Source of the DNA: Bosea beijingensis
Lineage (GTDB): Bacteria > Pseudomonadota > Alphaproteobacteria > Rhizobiales > Beijerinckiaceae
NCBI RefSeq assembly: GCF_030758975.1
Contig: NZ_CP132359.1
Span: 4,192,307-4,256,306, forward strand
DNA: 64,000 nucleotides
Reading direction: 5' to 3'
Position numbers and translations under genes: made by a program. Every line of letters starts with the position of its first letter. The stretch's first letter is position 1. Below the pieces are notes generated by a model, which did no database searches, was not told the origin of the DNA, and saw only the letters and a program-made list of their open reading frames with translations. Below, piece after piece: positions 26,508 to 35,419 of this stretch.

Positions 26508-26984
26508 TCAGCGCGTCAGCAGCGCCGTGCCGTAGAGGCCGATGGCGAAGAGGGTGTGGCTGACGAAATTCAGCAGGCGGATCTGGTTCGCGTTCGGCTT
26601 CTTCGAGGCGGCGATGCCCATGCCCATGCCCGGCTGCAGGAGGAACCAGCCGCAGCCGATCGTCGCCCAGCCGACGATGAGGGCCGGCAGGAAGGTCGGG
26701 TTGCGGGCCCAGCCGGCTCCGGCGATCGCCAGCACGATCCCGGCGAAGGCGATGCCGACGAGATAATGGCAGATCCAGCCGATCGCGAGCTCGCCGGCGA
26801 CAGGTTCGGATTTGGCGATGTCGTCATGCCAGACGCGCCCGCGCGGCAGATGGGCAAACCAGCGGCCGGGCATCGCCCAGTTCGGCTTGAGGAAGCCGAA
26901 GAGACGCAGAAACTGAGCCCAGATATCGGTGAGCGCGGTCGCGCCGACGCCGATGACGACCATCCGCAAGATCAGATCCGACAC
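26508..26984 (-). CDS. DUF2938 family membrane protein
   Basis: A 158-aa inner-membrane protein with about four hydrophobic segments (LILRMVVIGVGATALTDIW, YLVGIAFAGIVLAIAGAGW, PALIVGWATIGCGWFLLQPG, FVSHTLFAIGLYGTALL). FNVGATA-DIWAQ-type and QPGMGMGIAASKKP elements match DUF2938. I prefer a GTG start at 26984 with GGGGGATGG upstream over in-frame ATGs further back. It is convergent with the GNAT gene. Function unknown. Confidence 0.75.
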   Translation of the reverse strand: MSDLILRMVVIGVGATALTDIWAQFLRLFGFLKPNWAMPGRWFAHLPRGRVWHDDIAKSEPVAGELAIGWICHYLVGIAFAGIVLAIAGAGWARNPTFLPALIVGWATIGCGWFLLQPGMGMGIAASKKPNANQIRLLNFVSHTLFAIGLYGTALLTR

Positions 26985-27172
26985 GTTCCATCCCCCAGGC
27001 CGCATCGAGGCAGCGTCCCTCCTGTTGGAGCGGCGTTCGCGGCGGCGGTCAACCGCCACTCCGAGCCGATGAAGCGCGGGTGGGCTGCATGCGGCGCATC
27101 GCCCCGCCGGGGAACCGCGGCCGCTGCCGACGGGTTGCCTCCGCTGATCCGCATCGACCGAGGGGGAAGATC

Positions 27173-28267
27173 ATGGCCACGGCGACCGCCGAGACGTCAC
27201 GCAGCGCGACCAAGGCCGCGACCGGGCCGCATGGTGCCGCAGAGCTGCCCTCCGTCGTGGTCACCAGCTACAATCTGGAGGTCCGTGACGATGACGGCTT
27301 CGTCGGCGACAAGGCGAGCCGCGGCGCCTTCATCGAGCATCTCGACGCATTGCGCAGCCATCTCAAGCGCAACGGCGACGATCCGCTCGAGGGCAAGACC
27401 GCCGAGATCAGCAAGAAGGAGCTCGATGCGCTGATCAAGGACGGCGATGCGAAAGAGGCCGCATTGGTGCTCAGCGCCGTCGAAGGCTTCGCTCAGTCGC
27501 TGGCCTTCGTCATCCGCCGGTTCGCGCGATTGAAGAGCTGGGCGGAGATCGAGCGCATCGTCGTGGGTGGAGGCTTCCGCGAGAGCCGGGTCGGCGAGCT
27601 CGCCATTGCGCGCGCCGCCATCATCCTGCGCACCGACGGGCGCGACCTCGATCTCGTGCCCGTCAGCCACCACCCCGACGAGGCCGGGCTGGTCGGCAGT
27701 GCCCATCTCGCGCCGAAATGGATCTTCGAGGCCTATGACAGCCTCGTCGCCGTCGATATCGGCGGCTCGAACATCCGCGCCGGCATCGTCGAGCTCCGGC
27801 AGAAGAAGGTTCCGGACCTGAGCAAGGCGCGGGTCTGGAAATCCGACCTTTGGCGCCATGCCGACGAGGAGCCCAGCCGCGACGAGGCGATCAAGCGACT
27901 GGGCAAGATGCTGCGCGAGCAGATCGGCAACGCGGAGAAGGAGGGCTTGCGCGTGGCGCCCTTCATCGGCGTCGGCTGTCCCGGCTTGATCCAGCCGGAC
28001 GGCGCGATCGATCGCGGGGCGCAGAACCTGCCCGGCAATTGGGAAAGCAGCCGCTTCAATCTCGTCGACAGCATCCGCGACCTCGTGCCGGAGATCGGCG
28101 AGCACGAGACCGAAGTGGTGATGCACAATGATGCGGTGATCCAGGGCCTGAGCGAGATGCCGGCGATGCAGGATGTCGCGAACTGGGCGGTACTGACCAT
28201 CGGTACCGGCCTTGGCAATGCGAGCTATCACAACCGCGCCAAGGCGAGGAGCAAGGAGCGGGCTTGA
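27173..28267 (+). CDS. ROK-type sugar kinase-like protein with permuted domain order
   Basis: A 364-aa cytoplasmic protein. All landmarks of a ROK kinase are present, but in the wrong order. The part that ends a normal ROK protein comes first: IERIVVGGGF (GGG at 132-134) and DEAGLVGSAHLA (169-180). The part that begins one follows: AVDIGGSNIRAG (193-204), GVGCPGLIQ (267-273), NLPGNW (285-290), MHND (317-320, catalytic Asp320) and IGTGLGN (343-349), near the C-terminus. No zinc-binding CxCGxxGCxE motif is seen. AGGGGGAAG precedes the start. The simplest reading is a circular permutation. Activity and substrate are unknown. Confidence 0.75.
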   Translation: MATATAETSRSATKAATGPHGAAELPSVVVTSYNLEVRDDDGFVGDKASRGAFIEHLDALRSHLKRNGDDPLEGKTAEISKKELDALIKDGDAKEAALVLSAVEGFAQSLAFVIRRFARLKSWAEIERIVVGGGFRESRVGELAIARAAIILRTDGRDLDLVPVSHHPDEAGLVGSAHLAPKWIFEAYDSLVAVDIGGSNIRAGIVELRQKKVPDLSKARVWKSDLWRHADEEPSRDEAIKRLGKMLREQIGNAEKEGLRVAPFIGVGCPGLIQPDGAIDRGAQNLPGNWESSRFNLVDSIRDLVPEIGEHETEVVMHNDAVIQGLSEMPAMQDVANWAVLTIGTGLGNASYHNRAKARSKERA

Positions 28268-28329
28268 GCGGCGCGTGGCTGAAAGCGATGCTTTCGCCAT
28301 CTTCAGGTCGTGTTTTGCGGTGATGAGGC

Positions 28330-28356
28330 GGCGGGGCCCGTCTCCCCGCCCTGTTT
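28330..28356 (+). terminator. Hairpin after the ROK-like gene
   Basis: GGCGGGG (28330-28336) pairs with CCCCGCC (28344-28350), followed by CTGTTTC. A second small hairpin, GAAAGC-GAT-GCTTTC, precedes it at 28281-28295. Confidence 0.5.
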
Positions 28357-28479
28357 CATCCGCAAGCCCGGGAGCCCTCCGTGCCGGCCGAATCCCGCTC
28401 TTCATCTTGCCTTGCGCGCATGGCTGTGCCGAGGGTCGAGCCGGAGCCGAATCACCTGGACGGGCAGGGCCGCATCCCC

Positions 28480-31101
28480 ATGACAACGCGCAGGACGCGA
28501 GCGTCGTTTTCGAGCCTGAGGGGCTTCCTGGCACTCTGCCTGATGCTCGTCGCCATGGCTTTTGCCGTGGCCGGCACATCCCTGGCGCAAACCGCGGCGG
28601 AGCCGGGCAGCCTTCGCGCCCGGCTGGATGGCGTCCGCGCCGATCTCGCCCAGATCGAAACGACGATGGCCTCGCCCAGCCCGAGCGACGCCGAATTGCA
28701 GCGGCAGCGCCTGCGCCTGCAGCCCTCGCTCGATCAATTGCGCCTGATCATCGACGAGCAGACGCCACGCGTCGATCAGGCCAAGCTCCGGCTCGAGCAA
28801 CTCGGTCCCAAGCCCGAAGCCAGTGCCCCGGCCGAGAGCGCCGAGATCACGCGCGACCGCGAGGCGCGGGCCAAGGCCTTCGCCGATGCGGACGAGACGC
28901 TGAAGCTCGCCAAGGCCTCGCTGCTCCAGGCGGAGCAATTGCAGAGCAGCATCGGCGACAAGCGTCGGGAAATCTTTGCGAGGGAGCTGTTCGCCGCCGG
29001 TCCATCCGTGGCGAATCCGGAGGTCTGGGGCAACGCGATCGCGACGGCGCCCGAAGACCTGCGCGCCTCCGGCTATATCTTCGGCGGCTGGCTGGAGGGC
29101 GTCCGCGACGCCTTCTCCGGCACGCGCGGGGCCGTGGTCGCCTTCGCCCTGATGGGCGCGATCCTGCTCTACGTCGCGCGGGCGCGCTATCTGCCGCGCT
29201 TCAAGGCGCGCTTCAGCCACACGCAGGACACCGGCAACCTGCACTGCCTCTATGTCGCGCTTGCCCATATCATAGCCGGTGCGGCGCCGCCGGTGCTGGC
29301 GAGCTGGCTGATCTACAAGGCCCTCAACACGACGGGGCTGCTGCCGCCGCGCATCCAGCCGGTGATCTGGGCGGTGGTCGTCGGTCTCGCCTTCTTCGCC
29401 TTCGTGCAGGCGCTGGCCGATGCGCTGTTCGCGCCGTCGAGTCCGCAGCGTCGTCTCGTCAAGGTGATGGATACGACCGCGCGCAGCGTCGTCTGGATCG
29501 CAAGCTCGCTCGCGGCGGTGATGTCCGTCGGCAAGGTCTTCGAGGCCTGGCTGCAGGCCATCGCCGCGGGCCTTGCCATCTCGATCATCGTGAAGGCGTT
29601 CTTCGCCATCCTGTTCGCGCTCGCCCTGATCGCCGGGCTCTACCAGATCCGCGATGACGAAGAGGTCGAGGAGGAGGCCTGTCTCGGCCCCTATGTCCCG
29701 GTGGACGGTGCGAGTCTGGGGCCGGTGCGCATCCTCGGCTGGATCATCGGCTTCTCGATCATCGCCGCGACTCTCGGTGGCTATGTCATCTTCGCCGCCT
29801 TCCTGGCCGAGCAGGCGCTCTGGGTCGGTATCGTCGCCTGCCTGTTCCTGCTGGTCTTCCAGTTCATCGATCTCGGCATTCCCCGCCTGTTCGGCGGCAA
29901 GGGCCGTTTCGCGCTGACGCTCAAGGCCGGCATGGGCCTGCGGAGCGCGACGCTCGACAAGATCTCGGTCATCGGCGTCGGCATGCTGAAGCTCCTGCTG
30001 ATCGCGGTGACGCTGCTGCTCGTGCTCGCGCCCTGGGGGCTGGAATCGAGCGATTTCCTGGTGTCGCTGCGGGCCGCCTTCTTCGGTTTCCAGGTCGGCG
30101 GCGTCACGGTCTCGCTCTCGACCATCGTCGTCGGCGCGATCGTCTTCGCGATCGGCATCGGCGCGACGCGGGCGATGCAGCGCTGGCTCGAGAACCAGTT
30201 TCTGCCGACGACGGCGCTCGACCCGGGTCTGCGCAACTCGATCACCACGGCGGCCGGCTATATCGGCTATATCGCGGCGGCGGCGATCACGGTCACGGCG
30301 GTGGGCCTCAGCCTGGAGCGCCTGACGCTGGTGGCGTCGGCGCTGTCGGTCGGTATCGGTTTCGGCCTGCAATCGGTCGTGTCGAACTTCGTCTCGGGCC
30401 TGATCCTGCTCTGGGAGCGTCCGATCCGGGTCGGCGACCAGGTGCTGGTCGGCGATATCGAGGGCATCGTCAAGCGCATCAACGTCCGCTCGACGGAGAT
30501 CGCGACCTTCGACCGGGCGACGGTGATCGTCCCGAACTCGAACCTGATCTCGGGTGTGGTGCGCAACCGCGTCCGCAACGACCGGACCGGGCGCGTGCTG
30601 ATCGCGCTTACCGTACCGCGCTCGCTCGATGCCGGCCAGGTCAGGGCGATGCTGTCCGAAGTCGCCTCGAACCATGGCGACGTCATGCAGAAGCCGCCGC
30701 CGGCGGTGATGTTCAAGAAGCTCGGCACCACGACGATGGATTTCGAGCTGATTTGCGTGGTCGGCGATGTCGAGATCACCGGACGGGTCAACAGCGACCT
30801 GAATTTCGCGATCCACAAGCGCCTCGCCGAAATGGAGCCGGCTGCTCCGGTTCCGGAGCTGATGGTGCGCGGGCTCGAGGGCGTCGAGCATTCGCTCGGC
30901 AGCATCGCCGACGCCGTTGGACAGCGCGACGGTGGGCGCAGCCGCACGAAGCGGGACGTGCCGAAACCGGCTCCGGCCGCGTCGGCACGCCGCGCGCGCA
31001 AGCCGGTCGTGGCGGAGGAGCCCGAGGAGGAAGAGGCCGAGGCCAACAAGCCCGCTTCCGCCCCGGCGCCCGAGCCGGCCAAGGATGACAGCAAGGAATG
31101 A
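28480..31101 (+). CDS. Mechanosensitive channel protein, DUF3772-MscS
   Basis: An 873-aa MscS-superfamily channel of the large type. A signal peptide or first membrane helix at 10-32 is followed by a periplasmic DUF3772 region rich in coiled coil (about 35-190, RARLDGVRADLAQIE, LKLAKASLLQAEQLQ). About ten membrane segments follow, then the pore and beta domain (SVGIGFGLQSVVSNFVSGLILLWERPIRVGD in two joined parts, then IVKRINVRSTEI, and IVPNSNLISG). The C-terminal tail is Pro/Glu-rich. It protects the cell from osmotic downshock. The start at 28480 was chosen for the signal; an upstream in-frame ATG at 28381 is possible. Confidence 0.88.
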   Translation: MTTRRTRASFSSLRGFLALCLMLVAMAFAVAGTSLAQTAAEPGSLRARLDGVRADLAQIETTMASPSPSDAELQRQRLRLQPSLDQLRLIIDEQTPRVDQAKLRLEQLGPKPEASAPAESAEITRDREARAKAFADADETLKLAKASLLQAEQLQSSIGDKRREIFARELFAAGPSVANPEVWGNAIATAPEDLRASGYIFGGWLEGVRDAFSGTRGAVVAFALMGAILLYVARARYLPRFKARFSHTQDTGNLHCLYVALAHIIAGAAPPVLASWLIYKALNTTGLLPPRIQPVIWAVVVGLAFFAFVQALADALFAPSSPQRRLVKVMDTTARSVVWIASSLAAVMSVGKVFEAWLQAIAAGLAISIIVKAFFAILFALALIAGLYQIRDDEEVEEEACLGPYVPVDGASLGPVRILGWIIGFSIIAATLGGYVIFAAFLAEQALWVGIVACLFLLVFQFIDLGIPRLFGGKGRFALTLKAGMGLRSATLDKISVIGVGMLKLLLIAVTLLLVLAPWGLESSDFLVSLRAAFFGFQVGGVTVSLSTIVVGAIVFAIGIGATRAMQRWLENQFLPTTALDPGLRNSITTAAGYIGYIAAAAITVTAVGLSLERLTLVASALSVGIGFGLQSVVSNFVSGLILLWERPIRVGDQVLVGDIEGIVKRINVRSTEIATFDRATVIVPNSNLISGVVRNRVRNDRTGRVLIALTVPRSLDAGQVRAMLSEVASNHGDVMQKPPPAVMFKKLGTTTMDFELICVVGDVEITGRVNSDLNFAIHKRLAEMEPAAPVPELMVRGLEGVEHSLGSIADAVGQRDGGRSRTKRDVPKPAPAASARRARKPVVAEEPEEEEAEANKPASAPAPEPAKDDSKE

Positions 31102-31105
31102 TCGG

Positions 31106-31630
31106 ATGCCCAGCCTTTTCCGCCGTGCCGCGGCCTCGCGCGCGATGACCTGCCCGGCCGCTCTTGCCGGCGCGCTTGCCGTCCTCGGCGTTGCCGGCTG
31201 TGCCGAGCCGCAGCGCCAGGCACAGCCGGCCTTCTATCGCGATCTCGGCTCGGCCTCGGCGCAGGTCGATACGGAACAGGCGCGGGCGATGATCTCGGCC
31301 TATCGCCTCAATGCCGGGCTCGGCACCCTCGTGCTCGATCCCGCATTGGTCGAGGCCGCCCGGCGCGAAGCCGCAGCGATGGCAGGCTCGGACAAGCCGG
31401 CCCAGGCCGAGGCCGTCAAGGCGCGCCTTGTCCGCGACGGGCAGGCAGGGGCCGAGGCCAATCTCTCGGCCGGCTATCGCCGCCTGGCCGAGGCCTTCTC
31501 GGGCTGGCGGGATTCGCCGCAGCATGATCGCGTCATGAAGGACGCGAAGGCGAAGCGCATGGGCATTGCGACAGCCTATGCGCCCGGCTCGAAATATCAG
31601 GTCTATTGGGCGCTGATCGTCGCGCCGTAG
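31106..31630 (+). CDS. CAP-domain (SCP/PR1-like) lipoprotein
   Basis: A 174-aa probable lipoprotein: hydrophobic leader LAGALAVLGVAGC with a lipobox VAGC. The CAP fold shows in ARAMISAYRLNAGLGTLVLDPALVEAARREAAAMA (adjacent pieces), NLSAGYRRLAEAFSGWRDSPQHDRVM and YWALIVAP. CAP proteins have varied extracytoplasmic roles. It starts four bases after the mscS-type gene, so the two are cotranscribed. Confidence 0.82.
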   Translation: MPSLFRRAAASRAMTCPAALAGALAVLGVAGCAEPQRQAQPAFYRDLGSASAQVDTEQARAMISAYRLNAGLGTLVLDPALVEAARREAAAMAGSDKPAQAEAVKARLVRDGQAGAEANLSAGYRRLAEAFSGWRDSPQHDRVMKDAKAKRMGIATAYAPGSKYQVYWALIVAP

Positions 31631-31691
31631 CGGCGTTTTACGGGCGGGGGCCGGTCGGGCCCCACCGGTCGGCGGGTCATCAAGGCTCGCG

Positions 31692-31733
31692 TCACAACTA
31701 TTGGTTGTGAATTTACGGTTGCGCAACCATATG
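31692..31733 (+). promoter_or_regulatory. Clustered dyads in the adhesin promoter
   Basis: Two inverted repeats in a row: TCACAAC-TATTG-GTTGTGA (31692-31710) and the perfect 12-mer GGTTGCGCAACC (31717-31728). A possible -35 TTGTGA (31705-31710) and -10 CATATG (31728-31733) would place the second dyad in the spacer, the usual place for a repressor site. The regulator is unknown. Confidence 0.45.
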
Positions 31734-31792
31734 CAACCTATTCTTGTGCCCATCCAAGATTTCCCGCTTTGGGATCGTTCTGGAGGGTGCCG

Positions 31793-33289
31793 ATGTCACG
31801 CCGTCCGCTTGCGCTTGCCCTGTTCGCCGCCTTTGCCCTGCCGGGAGCTGCCAGCGCCCAGTCGGGCGGCCTCATCGACGTCTGTACCGGCCTCGGCGTC
31901 AATCTCCCGGTGCTTCAGCCTGTGGCGGGGGCCGCATCCGGATTGCTCGCCGGCCTGCTTGATCCCGTCTTGAACGGCATCGTCGGCGATGTGAACCTAA
32001 ATTTGCGCGATGCGCTGAGCGGCCGGAATATCGGCCTGAGTATCCGCGATCAGAATGGCAATCTCGTCACCCTGCCGGGGAACTGCAAGCTCAAGACGGA
32101 CGGCGTCACGGTCGAGGGACCGGGCGGCATCGCGATCGGCGGCGGCGAAGTCAGCGGACTGGGCGGGACGACCAGCCCGAAGGCAAGCGCGGCCGATTCC
32201 AACGCCATCGCCTTCGGCAATGGCGCGGCGACATCGGGGGCTGCGACTGGCGCGGTCGCGATCGGCTTGCGCGGGGCGGTCACGGCGGCGGACGGGGTGG
32301 CGATCGGGCGCGACAGCTCGGTCTCGGCTGCGGGCGGCATTGCGCTGGGGGCTGACTCGGTTGCTCTGCGGGCCGGGCTCGCGGGCGGGGCCGAGGCCTT
32401 CAGCGGAGTCGCGGTCGCCTCGATGCAAGGGGCGCTGTCGATCGGCTCGGCCGGAAACGAGCGCCAGATCACGCATGTCGCCGGCGGCACACAGGATACC
32501 GATGCGGTCAACCTGCGCCAGCTCCGCTCAGTCGCCAATGGCGCGGCTTCGGCGCTCGGTGGCGGAGCAGGCTTCGATGCGAATGGCAGCTTCACCGGCC
32601 CGAGCTATGCCTTGCGCGGCGGGATCTACACGACCGTTGGTGCAGCATTGATCGCACTCGACCAGCAGAACGGCGTGATCGCCGGCAATAATAGCAGCGG
32701 CTATGCGCTGGCCTCCGCCGCCGGCAACGATGCGATGGCGGCGGGCTATGGCGCACGGGCCGACGGTGCGCGCGCGACGGCGATCGGCACGCAGGCGCAG
32801 GCCAGCGGCGAGGAAAGCGTCGCGATCGGTGCCGGTGCGGTCGCCTCCCGACCGCGGCAAGTGGCGATCGGCACGGCCGCCAGCACCTATTCGCTGCCCG
32901 GCCTGACCTCGGCGGCGAGCCGTGCCGCACAATCCGGACCGACGCAGGTCGTGACCACCGATGCGGCCGGCAATCTCGCGACGCTCCCGATCGATCTCGC
33001 CGGCCTCGACCAGCGCATCGACGGCGTCGCGGCCTATGCGCGGGAGGGGCGGCGCGAAGCCCGGCAAGGCGTCGCGGCTGCGATGGCGATGACCGCGGCG
33101 GCAATGCCGTCCCGCCCCGGCAAGACGAGCTGGAGCGGCAACACCGCGACCTATAAGGGCGAATGGGCGGCGGGTTTCGCCGTGGCGCATCGGCTCGACG
33201 TCGCCATCCCCGTCGCGATCAATGCCGGTATCAGCCTGACAGGCAACAGCTTCGGCGGCGCCCGGATGGGCTTGAGCGGCGAGTTCTGA
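31793..33289 (+). CDS. Trimeric autotransporter adhesin (YadA-like)
   Basis: A 498-aa outer-membrane adhesin. Signal peptide 1-22 (FAAFALPGAASA). Head repeats of the left-handed parallel beta-roll type: AIAFGNGAATSGAAT, AVAIGLRGAVTAADG, VAIGRDSSVSAAGG, IALGADS at about 137-190. A neck follows at about 221-245 (NERQITHVAGGTQDTDAVNLRQL), then a second short head at about 310-365 (ATAIGTQAQASGEESVAIGAGA), a brief stalk (DLAGLDQRIDGVAAYARE) and a C-terminal YadA anchor (about 405-498, ending GARMGLSGEF). It is short for the family. TGGAGGG precedes the start at 31793. Confidence 0.88.
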   Translation: MSRRPLALALFAAFALPGAASAQSGGLIDVCTGLGVNLPVLQPVAGAASGLLAGLLDPVLNGIVGDVNLNLRDALSGRNIGLSIRDQNGNLVTLPGNCKLKTDGVTVEGPGGIAIGGGEVSGLGGTTSPKASAADSNAIAFGNGAATSGAATGAVAIGLRGAVTAADGVAIGRDSSVSAAGGIALGADSVALRAGLAGGAEAFSGVAVASMQGALSIGSAGNERQITHVAGGTQDTDAVNLRQLRSVANGAASALGGGAGFDANGSFTGPSYALRGGIYTTVGAALIALDQQNGVIAGNNSSGYALASAAGNDAMAAGYGARADGARATAIGTQAQASGEESVAIGAGAVASRPRQVAIGTAASTYSLPGLTSAASRAAQSGPTQVVTTDAAGNLATLPIDLAGLDQRIDGVAAYAREGRREARQGVAAAMAMTAAAMPSRPGKTSWSGNTATYKGEWAAGFAVAHRLDVAIPVAINAGISLTGNSFGGARMGLSGEF

Positions 33290-33402
33290 AAGGCTAGCGG
33301 TCGAGACCCGCAACGACCACTGTCACGCTCCCGCCAGATCCTGTCAGCGGCTGCGTCTTGCGCCTCTTACCCGGAGCGGCTGGTGCGGCTAGCCTGCATG
33401 TC

Positions 33403-34605
33403 ATGCCTCCGCGCCCACGCAAGCCGACCCCGCTTCCTGTCGAACAGGCCCGCCGCCTCTGGCTGAAGGCGCAACGGCTTGATCGGCGCGATCCGTTCGG
33501 GGCTGGGCCGGAAGCCGCGCGCGCCGCGATCGAGCATCTCGGCTATGTCCAGATCGACACGATCAACGTGATCGAGCGCTGTCACCACCATATCCTCTAC
33601 GCCCGCATCCCGGCCTATCGCCGGGCCGATCTGGCGCATCTGCAATCGGTCGGGAAGAGCGTCTTCGAATACTGGACGCATGCGCTGGCCTATGTACCCA
33701 CCCGCGACATCCGCTATTTCCTGCCGGCGATGAAGGCGCATCGCGAGGAGCCGAAGCGCTGGTCGGCGGTCGGCGCCCGAGACGAGACGCGCAAGCTGCT
33801 CCGCCGCATCCGCAAGGACGGGGCGCTTTCGATCCGCGACATCGAGGAGGAGCTGATCGAGAAGGCGCATCTCTGGGCCAGCAAGAAGCCGTCCAAGGGG
33901 CTGCTGGAACGGGCCTTCTACGATGGCGAGCTGGCGATCTCGGCGCGGGCCGGCATGGTCAAGACATACGAGCTATTCGATCGGCACTTCCAGTGGGAGA
34001 AGAAGCCGACGCCGGCAAACGAACGACAGATCACCGCCTATCTGCTCGACCGGGCGCTGACGTCACAGGGGCTGGTCAGCCTCGATTCGATCTGCCATCT
34101 CGACGCGCCCTCGAAGAAGGCGGTGGCGGAACTGATCGCCGCGCGCGTCAAGCGCAAGGACCTCGTTCCGGTCGCGGTGGAAGGCGCCGGCAAGACGCAG
34201 CACTGGGCCTCCCCCGCCGCGCTCGAGCCGCTCGCGGCGCCGGACGAGACGCTGATTCATATCCTCTCGCCCTTCGATCCGCTGATGATCCAGCGCAAGC
34301 GGGCGAAACTCCTGCTCGATTACGCCCATGTCTTCGAGGCCTATCTGCCGAAGGAGAAGCGTGCCTATGGCTATTTCGGCCTGCCGGTTCTCGCGGGCGA
34401 GCGCGTCGTCGCGGTGCTCGACCTCAAGACCGACCGGGCGGCCGGCAAGCTCCTGATGCAGCAATGGACATGGCTCGACGGCTGCGAGACACCGGCGCTG
34501 AAGGCGGCGATCGAGGAGGAGTTGCAGCGCTTCGAGCGCTTCCAGCTCGCGCTCGACGAGGTGGCGGTGGAGCCCGCGCCCGAGATCACAAAAATGCCGG
34601 CTTGA
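33403..34605 (+). CDS. Winged-helix DNA glycosylase, YcaQ/AlkX (HTH_42) type
   Basis: A 400-aa protein of the HTH_42 family. AlkZ and AlkX (YcaQ) glycosylases excise alkylated bases and unhook DNA interstrand crosslinks. The active-site QxQ/QxD motif of the family is seen as YVQIDTINV (Gln50, Asp52), the QxD form typical of the AlkX group. Other family landmarks: HHILYARI, FEYWTHALAYVP, ERAFYDGELAI, LSPFDPLMIQRKRA and YFGLPVL near the C-terminus. I chose the ATG at 33403, as upstream codons look non-coding. Confidence 0.82.
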   Translation: MPPRPRKPTPLPVEQARRLWLKAQRLDRRDPFGAGPEAARAAIEHLGYVQIDTINVIERCHHHILYARIPAYRRADLAHLQSVGKSVFEYWTHALAYVPTRDIRYFLPAMKAHREEPKRWSAVGARDETRKLLRRIRKDGALSIRDIEEELIEKAHLWASKKPSKGLLERAFYDGELAISARAGMVKTYELFDRHFQWEKKPTPANERQITAYLLDRALTSQGLVSLDSICHLDAPSKKAVAELIAARVKRKDLVPVAVEGAGKTQHWASPAALEPLAAPDETLIHILSPFDPLMIQRKRAKLLLDYAHVFEAYLPKEKRAYGYFGLPVLAGERVVAVLDLKTDRAAGKLLMQQWTWLDGCETPALKAAIEEELQRFERFQLALDEVAVEPAPEITKMPA

Positions 34606-34702
34606 TCGTCGCTGTTGCTCGACCGGGAGCAGAGGGCAGCGCCGGATGACAAGGATATCGCGACCGGCGGCGGATGCCCGCGGCAGAATCGTCGCCTGAG
34701 CC

Positions 34703-35416
34703 ATGGTGGCTGCTGCGATCCCGGCTCGGCCTGCGATGCCATCTCCGGGCCTGCCGATTGCCGCGATCCTGCATGCGGCGCTGCTGGCCTGGCTGGCCTC
34801 GGTCGCGATCCAGACTTTCGAAAACGTTCCGATCGCCGAGCAAAGCGTCGAGGTCGAGCTGCAGACGCCGGAGGAGTTCGAGGCTCTGACCCGGCCGAAG
34901 CGGCCGCCGGTCGTCGCCCCCGCACTTGCGGCGCCGGTGCTGCCGGACGCTCCACCAAAGCCGGACGAGCCGGCTCCGTCGCCGCAGCCGCCCGCTCCGA
35001 GCCCGCCGAAAGCCACCGTCGAAGCGGATGGCATGATCCACCCGCCGCGCATGCTGTCTCAGCGGGTGCTGGCCGATCCGCGCAGCCGCGAGACCGTTGC
35101 CCTGCTACCGCGCCTCGCACCGGACGAGCGCGTCGAACAGCTCTGCGGGCTGGAGGCGATGGGCCAGATCCATGATTGGCAGCGCGATTTCGAGCCGGAT
35201 CGCGTCACTGCCTATGCATTGGCCAGTACCAAGCTTTCGGACCGGGTACTGACGGCCGAGGGCGCAGCCTTTCGCAGCAAGCGGCACTGGTACGGGTTGC
35301 GCTTCTCCTGCACCGTCTCGGCCGACCTGAAGCGCGTCACGGCCTTCGCCTTCCATGTCGGCGAGCCGATCCCGCGGGAACGCTGGGAGGCGCTGGGCCT
35401 GCCCGCCGTGCATTGA
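34703..35416 (+). CDS. DUF930 domain protein with TonB-like N-terminus
   Basis: A 237-aa protein. One membrane segment (about 18-37, LPIAAILHAALLAWLASVAI) is followed by an acidic stretch (VEVELQTPEEFEAL) and a Pro-rich linker (about 60-105), the layout of TonB or TolA anchors. The C-terminal half (about 115-237) is DUF930: MLADPRSRETVALLPRL-like start, EQLCGLEAMGQIHDW and WYGLRFSCTVSADLKRV. Role unknown; probably periplasm-facing. The gene stands alone, convergent with mutT. Confidence 0.8.
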   Translation: MVAAAIPARPAMPSPGLPIAAILHAALLAWLASVAIQTFENVPIAEQSVEVELQTPEEFEALTRPKRPPVVAPALAAPVLPDAPPKPDEPAPSPQPPAPSPPKATVEADGMIHPPRMLSQRVLADPRSRETVALLPRLAPDERVEQLCGLEAMGQIHDWQRDFEPDRVTAYALASTKLSDRVLTAEGAAFRSKRHWYGLRFSCTVSADLKRVTAFAFHVGEPIPRERWEALGLPAVH

Positions 35417-35419
35417 GCT

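Noticed and set aside
28402..30891. 829-codon open frame antisense to the MscS-type gene
   Set aside because: Arg/Asp/Gln-rich product with no recognisable motif, lying wholly opposite a well-supported membrane protein.
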